DNA from: JACMLD01 sp963705285 | GTDB taxonomy: Bacteria; Bacteroidota; Bacteroidia; Chitinophagales; Chitinophagaceae | Length of the DNA stretch: 64,000 nt | Direction of reading: 5' to 3' | NCBI GenBank assembly: GCA_963705285.1 | Contig: OY970066.1 | Coordinates: forward strand, 4,340,001 to 4,404,000 | Part shown: piece after piece, positions 17,147-26,417 of the stretch | Numbering within the stretch: the stretch's first letter is position 1 | How the letters are laid out: each line of letters starts with the position of its first letter | Made by a program: the position numbers and the translations under genes | Notes under the pieces: generated by a model | The model's database searches: none | Told to the model about the DNA's origin: nothing | The model's input: only the letters and a program-made list of their open reading frames with translations

Positions 17147-19036
17147 ATGAAAAAAGCAATAACAATAGCAATTCTTTTTACGGGTACTCTGGCCATGGCG
17201 CAGCAAAACCTTAATGAGCGCGTGGCCGCCACCGTTATGAACACCTGGAAAGATTCTTTTGCCCTCAATGGTAATGTTGCCCGCTGGAGCTACGATATGG
17301 GCGTCATCCTAAAAGGATTTGAAGGCATCTGGCAACATACCGGCAATGCAGCCTACTATAACTATATCCAGAAAATGATGGATGTATATGTGCAGGAAGA
17401 TGGTACCATCAAAGACTATAAACCTTCAGAATACAACATAGATCACATCAACAATGGCAAGCTGGTACTGCTGCTGTACAAAGTAACCGGCAAACCAAAA
17501 TACCTCAAAGCTGCTAACCTGCTGCGCGATCAATTGCGGACGCATCCCCGTACGAAAGAAGGTGGCTTCTGGCACAAGAAGATATACCCCTACCAGATGT
17601 GGTTGGATGGATTGTACATGGCTGAACCTTTCTATGCAGAATATGCCGCCATGGCGCATGAAGACAGCAGCTTCAACGATATTGCCAACCAGTTTATCTG
17701 GATGGAAAAACATGCCCGCGATGCAAAAACCGGCTTGCTCTACCATGCATGGGATGAAAGCAAAGAACAAAAATGGGCCGACAAAAAAACCGGTCTTTCG
17801 CCGCATATATGGGCACGCGCCATGGGCTGGTACGGTGTAGCATTGGTGGACGCGTTGGACTGGTTTCCGCAAAATCATCCCAAAAGAAAAGAGCTGGTGG
17901 CCATTCTTAACCGTTTTGTAAATGCTGTAGAAAAAGTGCAGGATAAATCTAACGGGCTTTGGTATGATATTATTGATCTGCCCAACCAAAAAGGAAATTA
18001 TTTTGAAGCCTCAGCGGCATCCATGTTTGTATTTGCAGTAGCTAAAGGGGTACGCATGGGTTATTTGCCTGCAACAAAAATAGCCATCGCCAAAAAAGGG
18101 TATGATGGCATCGTACAAAAGTTTATTAAAGAAGAAAACGGGGAAACCAACCTGCACGGTACGGTTAAAGTTTCCGGGCTGGGGGGCAATCCGTACCGGG
18201 ATGGCAGTTTTGAGTATTACATGAGCGAACCCGTAATTGTAAATGACCCCAAAGGTGTGGGCGCATTTCTGCTGGCCAGCAATGAGATGCAGATGCTGCC
18301 CACGCAATCCATTGGTAAAGGCAAAAAAATATTGCTGGATTATTATTATAACAACGAACGAAAAAAAGACGGGCTGGGCCAACAGGAACGTTTTCATTAC
18401 ACCTGGGAAGATGATGCCAACAGTGGCTTCTCCATGCTGGGTAACATCTTCAGGCAGCATGGTGCAAAAACCTCAATGCTCGAAGGCAAGCCCACTGCCG
18501 TTAACCTTAAAAATGCAGCGGTGTATATTATCACAGACCCTGATACTGATAAAGAATCATCGCCACCCAATTACATGCAGCCCAAAGAAGCCCAGGCTAT
18601 TGCTGATTGGGTTAAAGCCGGTGGTGTATTGTTGTTACTTACCAATGATTCAGGCAATGCAGAGTTTACACATTTCAACCAATTGCCGGAAAAATTTGGC
18701 ATCCATTTTAATGAAAACAGTATCAACCATGTAAACGGCAACCAGTTTGAGATGGGCGCCCTGTACATGCAGGCGAACGATGTGATATTTGGCAGCGCCA
18801 AAAAAGTATACATAAAAGAACTGGCCACTATTGGCGTACAGCCACCGGCCAAAGCCCATTATAAAAATACCGGGGGCGATGTAATTATTGCCACTGCCAA
18901 ATTTGGAAAAGGAACCGTATGCGCCATTGGTGATCCGTGGTTTTACAATGAATACGTAGACGGTAGAAAACTACCACCCGAATTTGAAAATTACAAAGCT
19001 GCAACCGGTTTGGTAACGTGGTTGCTGCAACAATAA
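17147..19036 (+). CDS. GH105 unsaturated galacturonyl/rhamnogalacturonyl hydrolase with extra C-terminal domain
   Basis: The 629-residue secreted protein (signal MKKAITIAILFTGTLAMAQ) has an N-terminal (alpha/alpha)6 barrel of family GH105: WSYDMGVILKGFEGIWQHT, INNGKLVLLLYKVTG, IYPYQMWLDGLYMAEPFYAEYA (the conserved Asp in QMWLDGLYM) and SPHIWARAMGWYGVALVDAL. This removes the 4,5-unsaturated uronate from ends made by the lyase. The family is normally about 350-400 residues. Residues about 400-629 form a second domain (LLDYYYNNE, AQAIADWVKAGGVLLLLTND, KFGKGTVCAIGDPWFYNEY) like the class-I-amidotransferase-like/DUF4350 fold; its role is unknown. The start lies directly after a tandem repeat array. 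Confidence 0.93.
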   Translation: MKKAITIAILFTGTLAMAQQNLNERVAATVMNTWKDSFALNGNVARWSYDMGVILKGFEGIWQHTGNAAYYNYIQKMMDVYVQEDGTIKDYKPSEYNIDHINNGKLVLLLYKVTGKPKYLKAANLLRDQLRTHPRTKEGGFWHKKIYPYQMWLDGLYMAEPFYAEYAAMAHEDSSFNDIANQFIWMEKHARDAKTGLLYHAWDESKEQKWADKKTGLSPHIWARAMGWYGVALVDALDWFPQNHPKRKELVAILNRFVNAVEKVQDKSNGLWYDIIDLPNQKGNYFEASAASMFVFAVAKGVRMGYLPATKIAIAKKGYDGIVQKFIKEENGETNLHGTVKVSGLGGNPYRDGSFEYYMSEPVIVNDPKGVGAFLLASNEMQMLPTQSIGKGKKILLDYYYNNERKKDGLGQQERFHYTWEDDANSGFSMLGNIFRQHGAKTSMLEGKPTAVNLKNAAVYIITDPDTDKESSPPNYMQPKEAQAIADWVKAGGVLLLLTNDSGNAEFTHFNQLPEKFGIHFNENSINHVNGNQFEMGALYMQANDVIFGSAKKVYIKELATIGVQPPAKAHYKNTGGDVIIATAKFGKGTVCAIGDPWFYNEYVDGRKLPPEFENYKAATGLVTWLLQQ

Positions 19037-19044
19037 CCGTACAG

Positions 19045-19063
19045 CAGACAAAGGGTTTGTCTG
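19045..19063 (+). other. Intergenic RNA hairpin between GH105 and tagaturonate reductase genes
   Basis: CAGACAAA and TTTGTCTG form a perfect 8-bp stem around a GGG loop, and GTAC on each side could extend it with a bulge. There is no T-tract, so it is not a standard terminator. It may stabilise or process a polycistronic message between the extracellular and cytoplasmic parts of the pathway. Confidence 0.5.
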
Positions 19064-19094
19064 TACATAACACCCGACCCGACAATAAGCAATT

Positions 19095-20621
19095 ATGATT
19101 TTATCCAAAGAACATCTTGCACAGGTAACACCTACAAACGGACTTGACATTCCTGCTGCAAGTATATTTGCCCTGCCAGAGAAAGTGCTGCAGTTTGGTA
19201 CCGGCGTATTGTTGCGCGGGTTGCCCGATTATTTTATAGATAAGGCCAACAAGCAAGGCATATTCAATGGGCGCATTGTGGTAGTAAAATCAACCAGCCA
19301 GGGTGATACGGATGCGTTTAGCAAACAGGATAATCTTTTTACCCAGTGTGTGCGTGGCATAGAAAGCGGCCACCAGGCAGATGACGCCATTATCAATGCA
19401 TCTATCAGCCGTGTGCTGGCTGCTTCAGAACAATGGAGCGAGATACTAGCGTGTGCCGCCAATCCAGACCTGCAGATAATCATTTCTAATACGACCGAAG
19501 TAGGTATTACTTTAGTAGATAATGACAATGTACAGGCATCGCCCCCTGTCTCTTTTCCCGGTAAACTGCTGGCGTTTTTGCTGGAGCGGTATAAATACTT
19601 CAATGGCAGCGCAGACAGCGGCATGGTGATCATTCCTACAGAATTGATAACCGAAAACGGAACAAAACTGAAACATATTGTGGTTGAGCTGGCCACGCAA
19701 AACAAATTGGATGCAGCATTTATTGAATGGCTGCAAACGGCCAATAACTTCTGTAATTCACTGGTAGACCGTATTGTGCCTGGCAAACTGCCGGGAGACG
19801 ATAAGGCAGCCACCGAAAGCCGACTTGGGTACAAAGACGATCTCATGATCATGTCGGAAGTATACCGGTTATGGGCAATCGAAACCGATAGTCAGCGTAC
19901 CAAAGATATTTTATCATTTAGCCGGGCTGATGCCGGTGTGGTGATTGCACCGGATATTGATAAATTTCGCGAGCTGAAACTGCGATTGCTCAATGGCTCC
20001 CACACATTTACCTGTGCATTGGCTGTGCAAATGGGTTTCACCACTGTAAAACAGGCCATGGAAGACGCCGTCTTTAGCCTGTTCATTAGCAACCTGATGC
20101 AGGAAGAAATTATACCCGCTATCGTAAGCAACAAAGTTTCGGCGGATGCGGGCGGTGAGTTTGCTGCACAAGTGCTCGACCGGTACAAGAACCCTTTTAT
20201 TGAACACAACTGGCTCAGCATTTCTTTGCAATACACGTCTAAAATGAAAATGCGCAATGTGCCGGTGCTGCAGCAATATTATGAGAAGAAAAAATCAACA
20301 CCTTGGAATATGGCATTGGGGTTTGCGGCTTACCTGTTGTTTATGCAATCAGAAAAAAGCGGTGAACATACCTACATTGGCAACGCAGGTGGAAAATCAT
20401 ATCATGTAAATGACGATAAAGCCGCTGATTTGTATCAGTTGTGGCGTATCAACAATACCAATACCTTTGTTCAAAACACCCTTGAAAACACGGGCTTGTG
20501 GGGCGTTAACCTCAATACATTGCCCGGCTTTGGGGAAGCAGTAGCCTCGCTGATTACAATTATACAAGAAAAGGGTATTTCGGCAGCATTGCAGCAGGTT
20601 GCGTTGCACAAAACAACATAA
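19095..20621 (+). CDS. uxaB: Tagaturonate reductase (altronate oxidoreductase)
   Basis: This 508-residue cytoplasmic enzyme belongs to the polyol/mannitol dehydrogenase family. KVLQFGTGVLLRGLPDYFIDKANKQ matches the UxaB N-terminus, IISNTTEVGI is the typical dinucleotide-domain strand, and KLRLLNGSHTFTCALA carries the conserved catalytic Lys/Asn/His region. It reduces D-tagaturonate to D-altronate with NADH, the second step of galacturonate breakdown. It is 15 bp from the altronate dehydratase gene and close to uronate isomerase, which supports the call against fructuronate reductase (UxuB). Confidence 0.93.
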   Translation: MILSKEHLAQVTPTNGLDIPAASIFALPEKVLQFGTGVLLRGLPDYFIDKANKQGIFNGRIVVVKSTSQGDTDAFSKQDNLFTQCVRGIESGHQADDAIINASISRVLAASEQWSEILACAANPDLQIIISNTTEVGITLVDNDNVQASPPVSFPGKLLAFLLERYKYFNGSADSGMVIIPTELITENGTKLKHIVVELATQNKLDAAFIEWLQTANNFCNSLVDRIVPGKLPGDDKAATESRLGYKDDLMIMSEVYRLWAIETDSQRTKDILSFSRADAGVVIAPDIDKFRELKLRLLNGSHTFTCALAVQMGFTTVKQAMEDAVFSLFISNLMQEEIIPAIVSNKVSADAGGEFAAQVLDRYKNPFIEHNWLSISLQYTSKMKMRNVPVLQQYYEKKKSTPWNMALGFAAYLLFMQSEKSGEHTYIGNAGGKSYHVNDDKAADLYQLWRINNTNTFVQNTLENTGLWGVNLNTLPGFGEAVASLITIIQEKGISAALQQVALHKTT

Positions 20622-20636
20622 CAATTTTTGACAATC

Positions 20637-22280
20637 ATGAAAAGAAACGTGTTAAAGGTTCACCCAAAAGACAATGTGCTGGTAGCCCTGCAAAATCTTG
20701 CCAAGGGTCAAACGGTGAACTATGAAGGTGCTGATTTTACATTACAGGAGAACATTGGTGCCAAGCATAAATTTTTTGAGCACGATATGAATACCGGCGA
20801 TGAAATTATTATGTATGGCGTACTGGTAGGCAAGGCACAACACGCCATACCAAAAGGGGGGTTAATGACTACTGACAACACCAAGCATGCATCTGACCCC
20901 TTTTCGTACAAACCATTTCATTACACATGGCATGCGCCCGATGTATCAAAATATGCAGGCAGAACATTCAACGGGTATCTTCGCAAAGACGGACGCGCAG
21001 GCACTGCCAATTACTGGCTGTTTATACCAACGGTATTTTGTGAAAACCGCAACCTGGATGTCATTCGCGAAGCAATGCACAATGAACTGGGCTATGCTGT
21101 TACCCAGAAATACAAGTCGTATACCCATCACCTTGCAGAAGCATACAAAAACGGGCAAGATATCAGCACCGTTGATTTATCGGCGGCTACCGCGGGCGCC
21201 AAAGCCGGCCGCCTCTTTAAAAATGTGGATGGCATTAAATTTCTAAACCACCAGGGTGGTTGCGGCGGCACCCGGCAGGATGCGGGTGTGCTGGGCAAAT
21301 TGCTGGCTGCTTATGCTGACCATCCTAATGTTGCAGGCGTAACCGTGTTAAGCCTGGGTTGCCAGAACCTGCAAACCCAAACGCTGCTCGACGAAATTAA
21401 ACAACGCAATCCCTTATTTGATAAGCCGCTCTATGTATTTGAGCAACAGCAATCGCAAAGCGAAGAACAATTAATAGCAGAAGCCATCCGCAAAACTTTT
21501 GCCGGGCTTATTGAAATCAATAAAATTGAAAGAACACCTGTGCCACTTAATAAACTGGTGATTGGCGTTAAATGCGGTGGCAGCGATGGTTTCAGCGGTA
21601 TCAGTGCCAACCCTGCCGTGGGTTATACTTCAGACCTGGTGGTTGCATTGGGTGGTAAAATACTACTGGCAGAATTTCCTGAATTGTGTGGTGCAGAACA
21701 GCAGTTGATCGACCGTACCCGCGATGCGGATGCGGCAAAGAAGTTTATCCATCTTATGACGGCATATAACAACGATGCACACCGTGTGGGTTCTGGATTT
21801 CATATGAACCCATCGCCCGGCAATATCAAAGATGGATTGATAACCGATGCCATTAAAAGTACCGGCGCAGCAAAAAAAGGTGGTACATCACCGGTAGAAG
21901 ACGTGCTGGATTATACCGAACCAGCGGTAAAAAGTGGGCTCAACCTTGTGTGTACGCCCGGCAACGATGTGGAAGCTACCACCGGTAAAGCTGCCAGCGG
22001 GGCAACGCTTATTTTATTCACCACGGGGTTAGGTACGCCAACGGGTAACCCGGTTTGCCCAACTATTAAAGTGGCTACCAACAATGCCCTTACCAAACGT
22101 ATGGGCGATATCATCGACATTAACACCGGTGCTATTATTGAAGGCGATAAAACCATTGAAGAAATGGGTGAGGAGATACTGGAGTATTGCATCAGCGCAG
22201 CCAGCGGCGACATCATTCCCAAAGCTGTGTTGCTCAACCAGGATGATTTTATTCCATGGAAAAGGGGGGTTAGTTTGTAG
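20637..22280 (+). CDS. uxaA: Altronate dehydratase
   Basis: About 547 residues from the ATG at 20637; a TTG 9 bp earlier is less likely. An N-terminal SAF-like domain (KRNVLKVHPKDNVLVALQNL to about residue 95) precedes the UxaA/GarD catalytic region, with NGYLRKDGRAGTANYWLFIPTVFC, NHQGGCGGTRQD, GVTVLSLGCQN, IGVKCGGSDGFSGISANPA and LVCTPGNDVEATTGKAASG. It dehydrates D-altronate to 2-keto-3-deoxygluconate, where the galacturonate branch joins the Kdu branch. It is in an evident operon with uxaB (15-bp gap). Confidence 0.96.
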   Translation: MKRNVLKVHPKDNVLVALQNLAKGQTVNYEGADFTLQENIGAKHKFFEHDMNTGDEIIMYGVLVGKAQHAIPKGGLMTTDNTKHASDPFSYKPFHYTWHAPDVSKYAGRTFNGYLRKDGRAGTANYWLFIPTVFCENRNLDVIREAMHNELGYAVTQKYKSYTHHLAEAYKNGQDISTVDLSAATAGAKAGRLFKNVDGIKFLNHQGGCGGTRQDAGVLGKLLAAYADHPNVAGVTVLSLGCQNLQTQTLLDEIKQRNPLFDKPLYVFEQQQSQSEEQLIAEAIRKTFAGLIEINKIERTPVPLNKLVIGVKCGGSDGFSGISANPAVGYTSDLVVALGGKILLAEFPELCGAEQQLIDRTRDADAAKKFIHLMTAYNNDAHRVGSGFHMNPSPGNIKDGLITDAIKSTGAAKKGGTSPVEDVLDYTEPAVKSGLNLVCTPGNDVEATTGKAASGATLILFTTGLGTPTGNPVCPTIKVATNNALTKRMGDIIDINTGAIIEGDKTIEEMGEEILEYCISAASGDIIPKAVLLNQDDFIPWKRGVSL

Positions 22281-22516
22281 TTTTTAGTTTAGAGTTTTTA
22301 GGTAGAGTCTATAGTTTAGAGTTTTGGAACTCGGAGTACAACGGCTCGCCCTGATGTTCAATACTAGATACTAAGTACTGTGTGAGTCGAGAGTTCTTTA
22401 TCGCCGCCTGGTCTTGATACTAAATACTGGATACTAAATACTGTGTAAGTTCAGGAACTACTACCGCCTGGTCTTGATACTAAATACTAGATACTAAATA
22501 CTGTAAAGCCCGCAAC
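22281..22516. repeat. 60-bp direct repeat between uxaA and uxaC
   Basis: Two units starting CCGCCTGGTCTTGATACTAA at about 22404 and 22464 (period 60) fill much of this 236-bp gap, each containing a doubled GATACTAAATACT. Before them is GTTTAGAGTTTT-like sequence also seen after kduD (24724-24760). No gene or clear terminator is seen. Confidence 0.75.
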
Positions 22517-23944
22517 ATGAAACATTTTCTCGATGACAACTTTTTACTGCACAGCAAAGCAGCAGAAGAATTGTACCATGGCTATGCCAAAGACATGCCC
22601 ATTATAGATTATCACTGTCATTTGCCGCAGCAACAGATTGCAGACGACAAACAGTTTGGTAACCTTACACAGGCATGGCTGTATGGCGACCATTATAAAT
22701 GGCGTGCCATGCGTACCAATGGCGTGGAAGAAGGCTATTGCACCGGCAACAAAAGTGATTATGAAAAATTTTCGCAATGGGCAGCCACTGTTCCTTACAC
22801 ACTGCGCAACCCGCTGTACCACTGGACGCACCTGGAACTGCAACGGTACTTTGATGTAACAGAACTGTTGAACCCAAAATCCGCAAAAAAAATATACGAT
22901 CATTGTTCTGCACAATTGCAAACAAAGGAATTCAGCGTAAGGAACCTGTTGCGTAAGATGAATGTGGAAACGGTGTGTACTACAGACGATCCGCTGGATT
23001 CACTGGAATTCCATTTTCAATTAAAGTCGGAAGGTTTTGATATACCTGTGTTGCCCGCTTTCAGGCCAGACAATGCCATGAATGTAGATGACCCCGTTAA
23101 ATTCAATGCGTATATAAAAAAACTGGAAGCGGTAACTGATGTATCGGTATCCAATTTCAACGATTATCTGTTTGCGCTGGAAAACCGGCATGATTTCTTT
23201 GCCTCTGCAGGTTGCTGTGTTTCTGATCATGGGTTGGAAGAAATATATGCAGAAGAATTCACCGGGTCAGAGGTAGAAACCATCTTTAGCAAGATACATT
23301 CGGGTAAAGCACTGAACGATACAGAACGCCGCAAGTTTAAATCGGCCATGCTATTGCATTTTGCTGAGTGGGATTGGGAAAAAGGTTGGGTACAGCAGTA
23401 CCACCTCGGTGCATTGCGCAACAACAACACACGCATGCTGCAGCAACTGGGCCCCGACACGGGTTGGGATTCTATTGGCGATTACTCCCAGGGCCGTCCG
23501 CTCGCAAGGTTTCTCAACCGGCTTGATACAGAAGATAAACTGGCAAAGACCATTATTTACAATTTGAACCCCGGCGATAATGCGTTGATGGCTTCCATGA
23601 TTGGCAACTTTAATGATGGCTCCGCGCCGGGCAAAATTCAGTTTGGCTCAGGCTGGTGGTTTATGGATCAAAAAGATGGTATGACGCAGCAAATGAATGC
23701 ACTCTCCAATATGGGTTTGATCAGCCGTTTTGTAGGCATGCTTACTGATTCAAGAAGCTTTCTTTCTTTTCCAAGGCATGAATATTTCAGGCGTATATTG
23801 TGTAATTTGTTTGGCGAAGAAATAGAAAAGGGAGAATTGCCTGCGGATATTGAATGGACGGGCAGTATAATAAAAGATATTTGCTATAACAACGCAAAAC
23901 AATATTTCAACTTTCAAACAGCCAAATCGCTGGTGATAGCATAA
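22517..23944 (+). CDS. uxaC: Uronate isomerase (glucuronate/galacturonate isomerase)
   Basis: The 475-residue protein is close to the usual 470 and has the amidohydrolase-like metal motif MPIIDYHCHLPQQQIADD, then TQAWLYGDHYKWRAMRTNGV, VETVCTTDDPLDSLEFH, FAEWDWEKGWVQQYHLGALRNNN, and SFLSFPRHEYFRRILCNL near the C-terminus. It converts D-galacturonate to D-tagaturonate (and glucuronate to fructuronate), feeding UxaB and UxaA upstream in the same locus. The downstream kduD starts 17 bp after its stop. Confidence 0.97.
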   Translation: MKHFLDDNFLLHSKAAEELYHGYAKDMPIIDYHCHLPQQQIADDKQFGNLTQAWLYGDHYKWRAMRTNGVEEGYCTGNKSDYEKFSQWAATVPYTLRNPLYHWTHLELQRYFDVTELLNPKSAKKIYDHCSAQLQTKEFSVRNLLRKMNVETVCTTDDPLDSLEFHFQLKSEGFDIPVLPAFRPDNAMNVDDPVKFNAYIKKLEAVTDVSVSNFNDYLFALENRHDFFASAGCCVSDHGLEEIYAEEFTGSEVETIFSKIHSGKALNDTERRKFKSAMLLHFAEWDWEKGWVQQYHLGALRNNNTRMLQQLGPDTGWDSIGDYSQGRPLARFLNRLDTEDKLAKTIIYNLNPGDNALMASMIGNFNDGSAPGKIQFGSGWWFMDQKDGMTQQMNALSNMGLISRFVGMLTDSRSFLSFPRHEYFRRILCNLFGEEIEKGELPADIEWTGSIIKDICYNNAKQYFNFQTAKSLVIA

Positions 23945-23961
23945 TTACTCTAAACATCACA

Positions 23962-24723
23962 ATGGATCTATTCAATCTTTCGGGAAAAACAGCGCTTGTT
24001 ACCGGTTGTACAAAAGGAATTGGCAAGGCAATGGCCATAGGACTGGCAGAAGCGGGAGCCAATATTATTGGGGTTTCCGGTTCACTTGCATTACAAGACA
24101 GTGAAGTGGAAAAGGCTGTAGTGGCCACCGGCCAAACATTTAAGGCCTACCAGGCAGATTTATCAGACAGGGATAAATTGTATGATTTTATCAACAAGCT
24201 GCACCAGGAAAATAGCGTAATTGACATATTGATAAACAATGCCGGTACCATCATGCGGATGCCGGCGGCCGAACATCCGGATGACTATTGGGATAAAGTG
24301 CTTTCCATAAACCTGGATGCACCCTTTATTCTTGCACGCGAACTTGGCAAGCGCATGATAGCCCGCGGAAGTGGAAAAATTATCTTTACCTGCTCATTAC
24401 TGAGTTTTCAGGGTGGTATTAACGTACCCGGTTATGCGGCCAGCAAAGGTGCATTGAGCAGCCTGGTAAAAGCCCTGGCCAATGAGTGGGCAGGCAAAGG
24501 CGTTAACGTAAATGGTATTGCACCGGGTTATATTGCCACGGATAACACAGAGGCTTTGCGGAACGATGAAGAAAGAAGCAAATCTATCTTAGCGCGCATA
24601 CCCGCTAACCGTTGGGGTGAGCCAGACGATTTCAAAGGTGCCACCGTGTTTCTTTCCAGCAAGGCCGCCGATTATGTACACGGAACTATATTAACGGTGG
24701 ATGGCGGATGGATGGGGAGATAA
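23962..24723 (+). CDS. kduD: 2-dehydro-3-deoxy-D-gluconate 5-dehydrogenase (KduD), SDR family
   Basis: The 253-residue classical short-chain dehydrogenase begins MDLFNLSGKTALVTGCTKGIG with the TGxxxGIG cofactor motif, then NNAGT (about 90), catalytic Ser in FTCSLLSFQG, and YAASK (Tyr-Lys), with substrate-loop NGIAPGYIATDNTEAL. KduD interconverts 2,5-diketo-3-deoxygluconate and 2-keto-3-deoxygluconate. Its partner isomerase KduI is next (252 bp on), so the pair process unsaturated uronates made by the pectate lyase and GH105 enzymes. Confidence 0.95.
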   Translation: MDLFNLSGKTALVTGCTKGIGKAMAIGLAEAGANIIGVSGSLALQDSEVEKAVVATGQTFKAYQADLSDRDKLYDFINKLHQENSVIDILINNAGTIMRMPAAEHPDDYWDKVLSINLDAPFILARELGKRMIARGSGKIIFTCSLLSFQGGINVPGYAASKGALSSLVKALANEWAGKGVNVNGIAPGYIATDNTEALRNDEERSKSILARIPANRWGEPDDFKGATVFLSSKAADYVHGTILTVDGGWMGR

Positions 24724-24870
24724 AAGTAGTTTAGAGTTTAGAGTTTAGAGTTGTTGGTTCGGAGTTCGGAAGTTCGTTTGTTTCATAGGTACTCAGGTGT
24801 AACGCCTCACGTTTCACGACAAAGCGCGCCACTTTTTGAATTTTGCCTTTTAACTTTTGAATTTGATTAA

Positions 24871-24971
24871 CTAAAACGTTTAAGTACATTATTGAACTGT
24901 ATGTCTGCATTTATGGTATGTTTATTTGCAAATACTACAATTAACTTTTTCAGACAAAAAAAACGATTGCA
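24871..24971 (+). promoter_or_regulatory. Pair of LacI-type half-conserved sites before kduI
   Basis: CTAAAACGTTTAAG (24871-24884) is a CG-centred near-palindrome, and AAAAAACGATTGCA (24958-24971) shares the right half of the operator at 2953-2966 and 14916-14929. The second ends 4 bp before the kduI start codon. These are weaker matches than the other sites. The start of this gap (24724-24760) carries four tandem TTTAGAG units. Confidence 0.35.
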
Positions 24972-24975
24972 ATAA

Positions 24976-25806
24976 ATGGAAATACGCTTTCAGAATAGTC
25001 CTAAGGAAACCAGCAGCATGGATACCCGGCAGTTGCGCAGTAATTTTTTGGTAGAACAATTAATGCAGCCAGGCAAGCTGGTACTTGTATATTCTCATTA
25101 CGACCGCATGATCATTGGCGGCGCTGTTCCGGGTGCAACACCATTGCCACTTACAAATGAAGAAGAATTAAAAGCAGCGTATTTTTTGGAAAGACGTGAA
25201 CTGGGCATCATCAATGTAGGCGGCAAAGGCAGGGTAAGTGCAGACGGTACCGTGTATGAACTTGAAAAGCTGGAGTGCGTGTACCTTGGTAAAGGCACCA
25301 AAGACGTACATTTTACCAGCAACAACCAGCAGGAGCCTGCTTGTTTTTATTTACTGTCTGTGCCGGCGCACCATACGTATCCCAACACAAAAATGACGAA
25401 AGAGCAGGCAGTGCCGCTGCAATTAGGAGAAATGACTACCTCCAATAAGCGGGCGTTGTACAAATACATTCACAACGATGGTATACAAAGCTGTCAGTTG
25501 GTAATGGGCCTCACCGTACTGGAAGAAGGCAGCGTGTGGAACTCTGTACCACCGCATACGCATACCCGCAGGATGGAAGCCTATTTTTATTTTGATGTAC
25601 ATGAGAACCACCGTGTCATGCATTTTATGGGCGAGCCTCAACAAACACGGCACATTGTAATCGGTAACCGGGAGGCAGTTATTTCTCCACCCTGGAGCAT
25701 GCATTTTGGTTGTGGCACTTCCAATTATGGTTTTATTTGGGGAATGGCCGGCGAAAATAAAGAGTTTACCGATATGGATGCGGTGCCGGTCAAGCAAATT
25801 TTGTAA
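24976..25806 (+). CDS. kduI: 5-keto-4-deoxyuronate isomerase (4-deoxy-L-threo-5-hexosulose-uronate ketol-isomerase)
   Basis: At 276 residues this is nearly the length of the 278-residue family standard, and the start aligns with known N-termini (METR-like, then SMDTRQLRSNFLVE). Cupin-fold motifs include YSHYDRMIIGGAVP, RRELGIINVGGKGRV, and the zinc-binding PPHTHTRRMEAYFYFD with a later HFGCGTSNY. It isomerises 4-deoxy-L-threo-5-hexosulose uronate, made from unsaturated galacturonate, to 2,5-diketo-3-deoxygluconate for KduD. LacI-type half-sites precede the gene. Confidence 0.97.
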   Translation: MEIRFQNSPKETSSMDTRQLRSNFLVEQLMQPGKLVLVYSHYDRMIIGGAVPGATPLPLTNEEELKAAYFLERRELGIINVGGKGRVSADGTVYELEKLECVYLGKGTKDVHFTSNNQQEPACFYLLSVPAHHTYPNTKMTKEQAVPLQLGEMTTSNKRALYKYIHNDGIQSCQLVMGLTVLEEGSVWNSVPPHTHTRRMEAYFYFDVHENHRVMHFMGEPQQTRHIVIGNREAVISPPWSMHFGCGTSNYGFIWGMAGENKEFTDMDAVPVKQIL

Positions 25807-25813
25807 TAGTTAA

Positions 25814-26092
25814 AAATTAAAAATCAAAAATTATTGGTGTCCGGGAAAAATTATCTCATTATGTGAAGACCCTGTTGTAGCCAAGGTTTTCAGGGATTTA
25901 CACAAGCGGAGGCTGCCAATTGTAAGACCTGATATCAGTACGCTTGGAGATGCCTCGTTTTCCGTCAGCTTTGTACAAACGTTGAATGAGGCGATGGCTG
26001 AGATACCTACTGATGCACAATTACAGGGGAAAAGGAAAACGCAGCATCGAAAAGCGTACGAGCGCCCGGCCGGCCTGAGGCCATCGTATTAA
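25814..26092 (+). pseudogene. Possible gene remnant without a start codon
   Basis: A frame of about 92 codons is open between stops at 25811 and 26090, but it lacks a sensible start. Its first part is AT-rich intergenic repeat; the later part (DPVVAKVFRDLHKRRLPIVR, then SVSFVQTLNEAMAEIPTDA, ending in a basic tail AYERPAGLRPSY) has protein-like composition and higher GC. It may be the C-terminal remnant of a lost gene. I do not recognise the family, and it may be chance. Confidence 0.3.
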
Positions 26093-26417
26093 AAGGGTTG
26101 CAGGATTTATCCAGACAATAATGATTAAGAATTAATAGCAAAGACATAAAAACCCGAATGATTATTAACTTAAAGTAAAAATTAAAAAGTAAAAAATTTG
26201 GTCGGATAAATCAAAATGTACTGTTGGGTTGTCTTTGTGCGTCGTATTGTAATTTTTGAATTTCGACTTTTGATTTTTCTACTTTTGAATTATAAAATTA
26301 AAACTTAAAAAGATTTGCTACACCTATAATCCAAGAAGATAAAGTAAAAGATATGCGACCGTCGCTGGTTGTTTTTTGAATTTTTACTTTTGAATTTCTA
26401 ATTTAAAAATTGATAAA
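26093..26417 (+). other. AT-rich intergenic repeat region before kdgK
   Basis: No gene is seen. The stretch repeats short modules such as TTTTTGAATTTTTACTTTTGA and AAAAATTAAAAAGT in both orientations. One module contains TACTTTTG (26385-26392), a perfect -7 element 26 bp before the kdgK ATG, so the repeat may provide its promoter. Similar modules precede the small membrane-protein gene at 58345 and lie before kduI. Confidence 0.5.
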
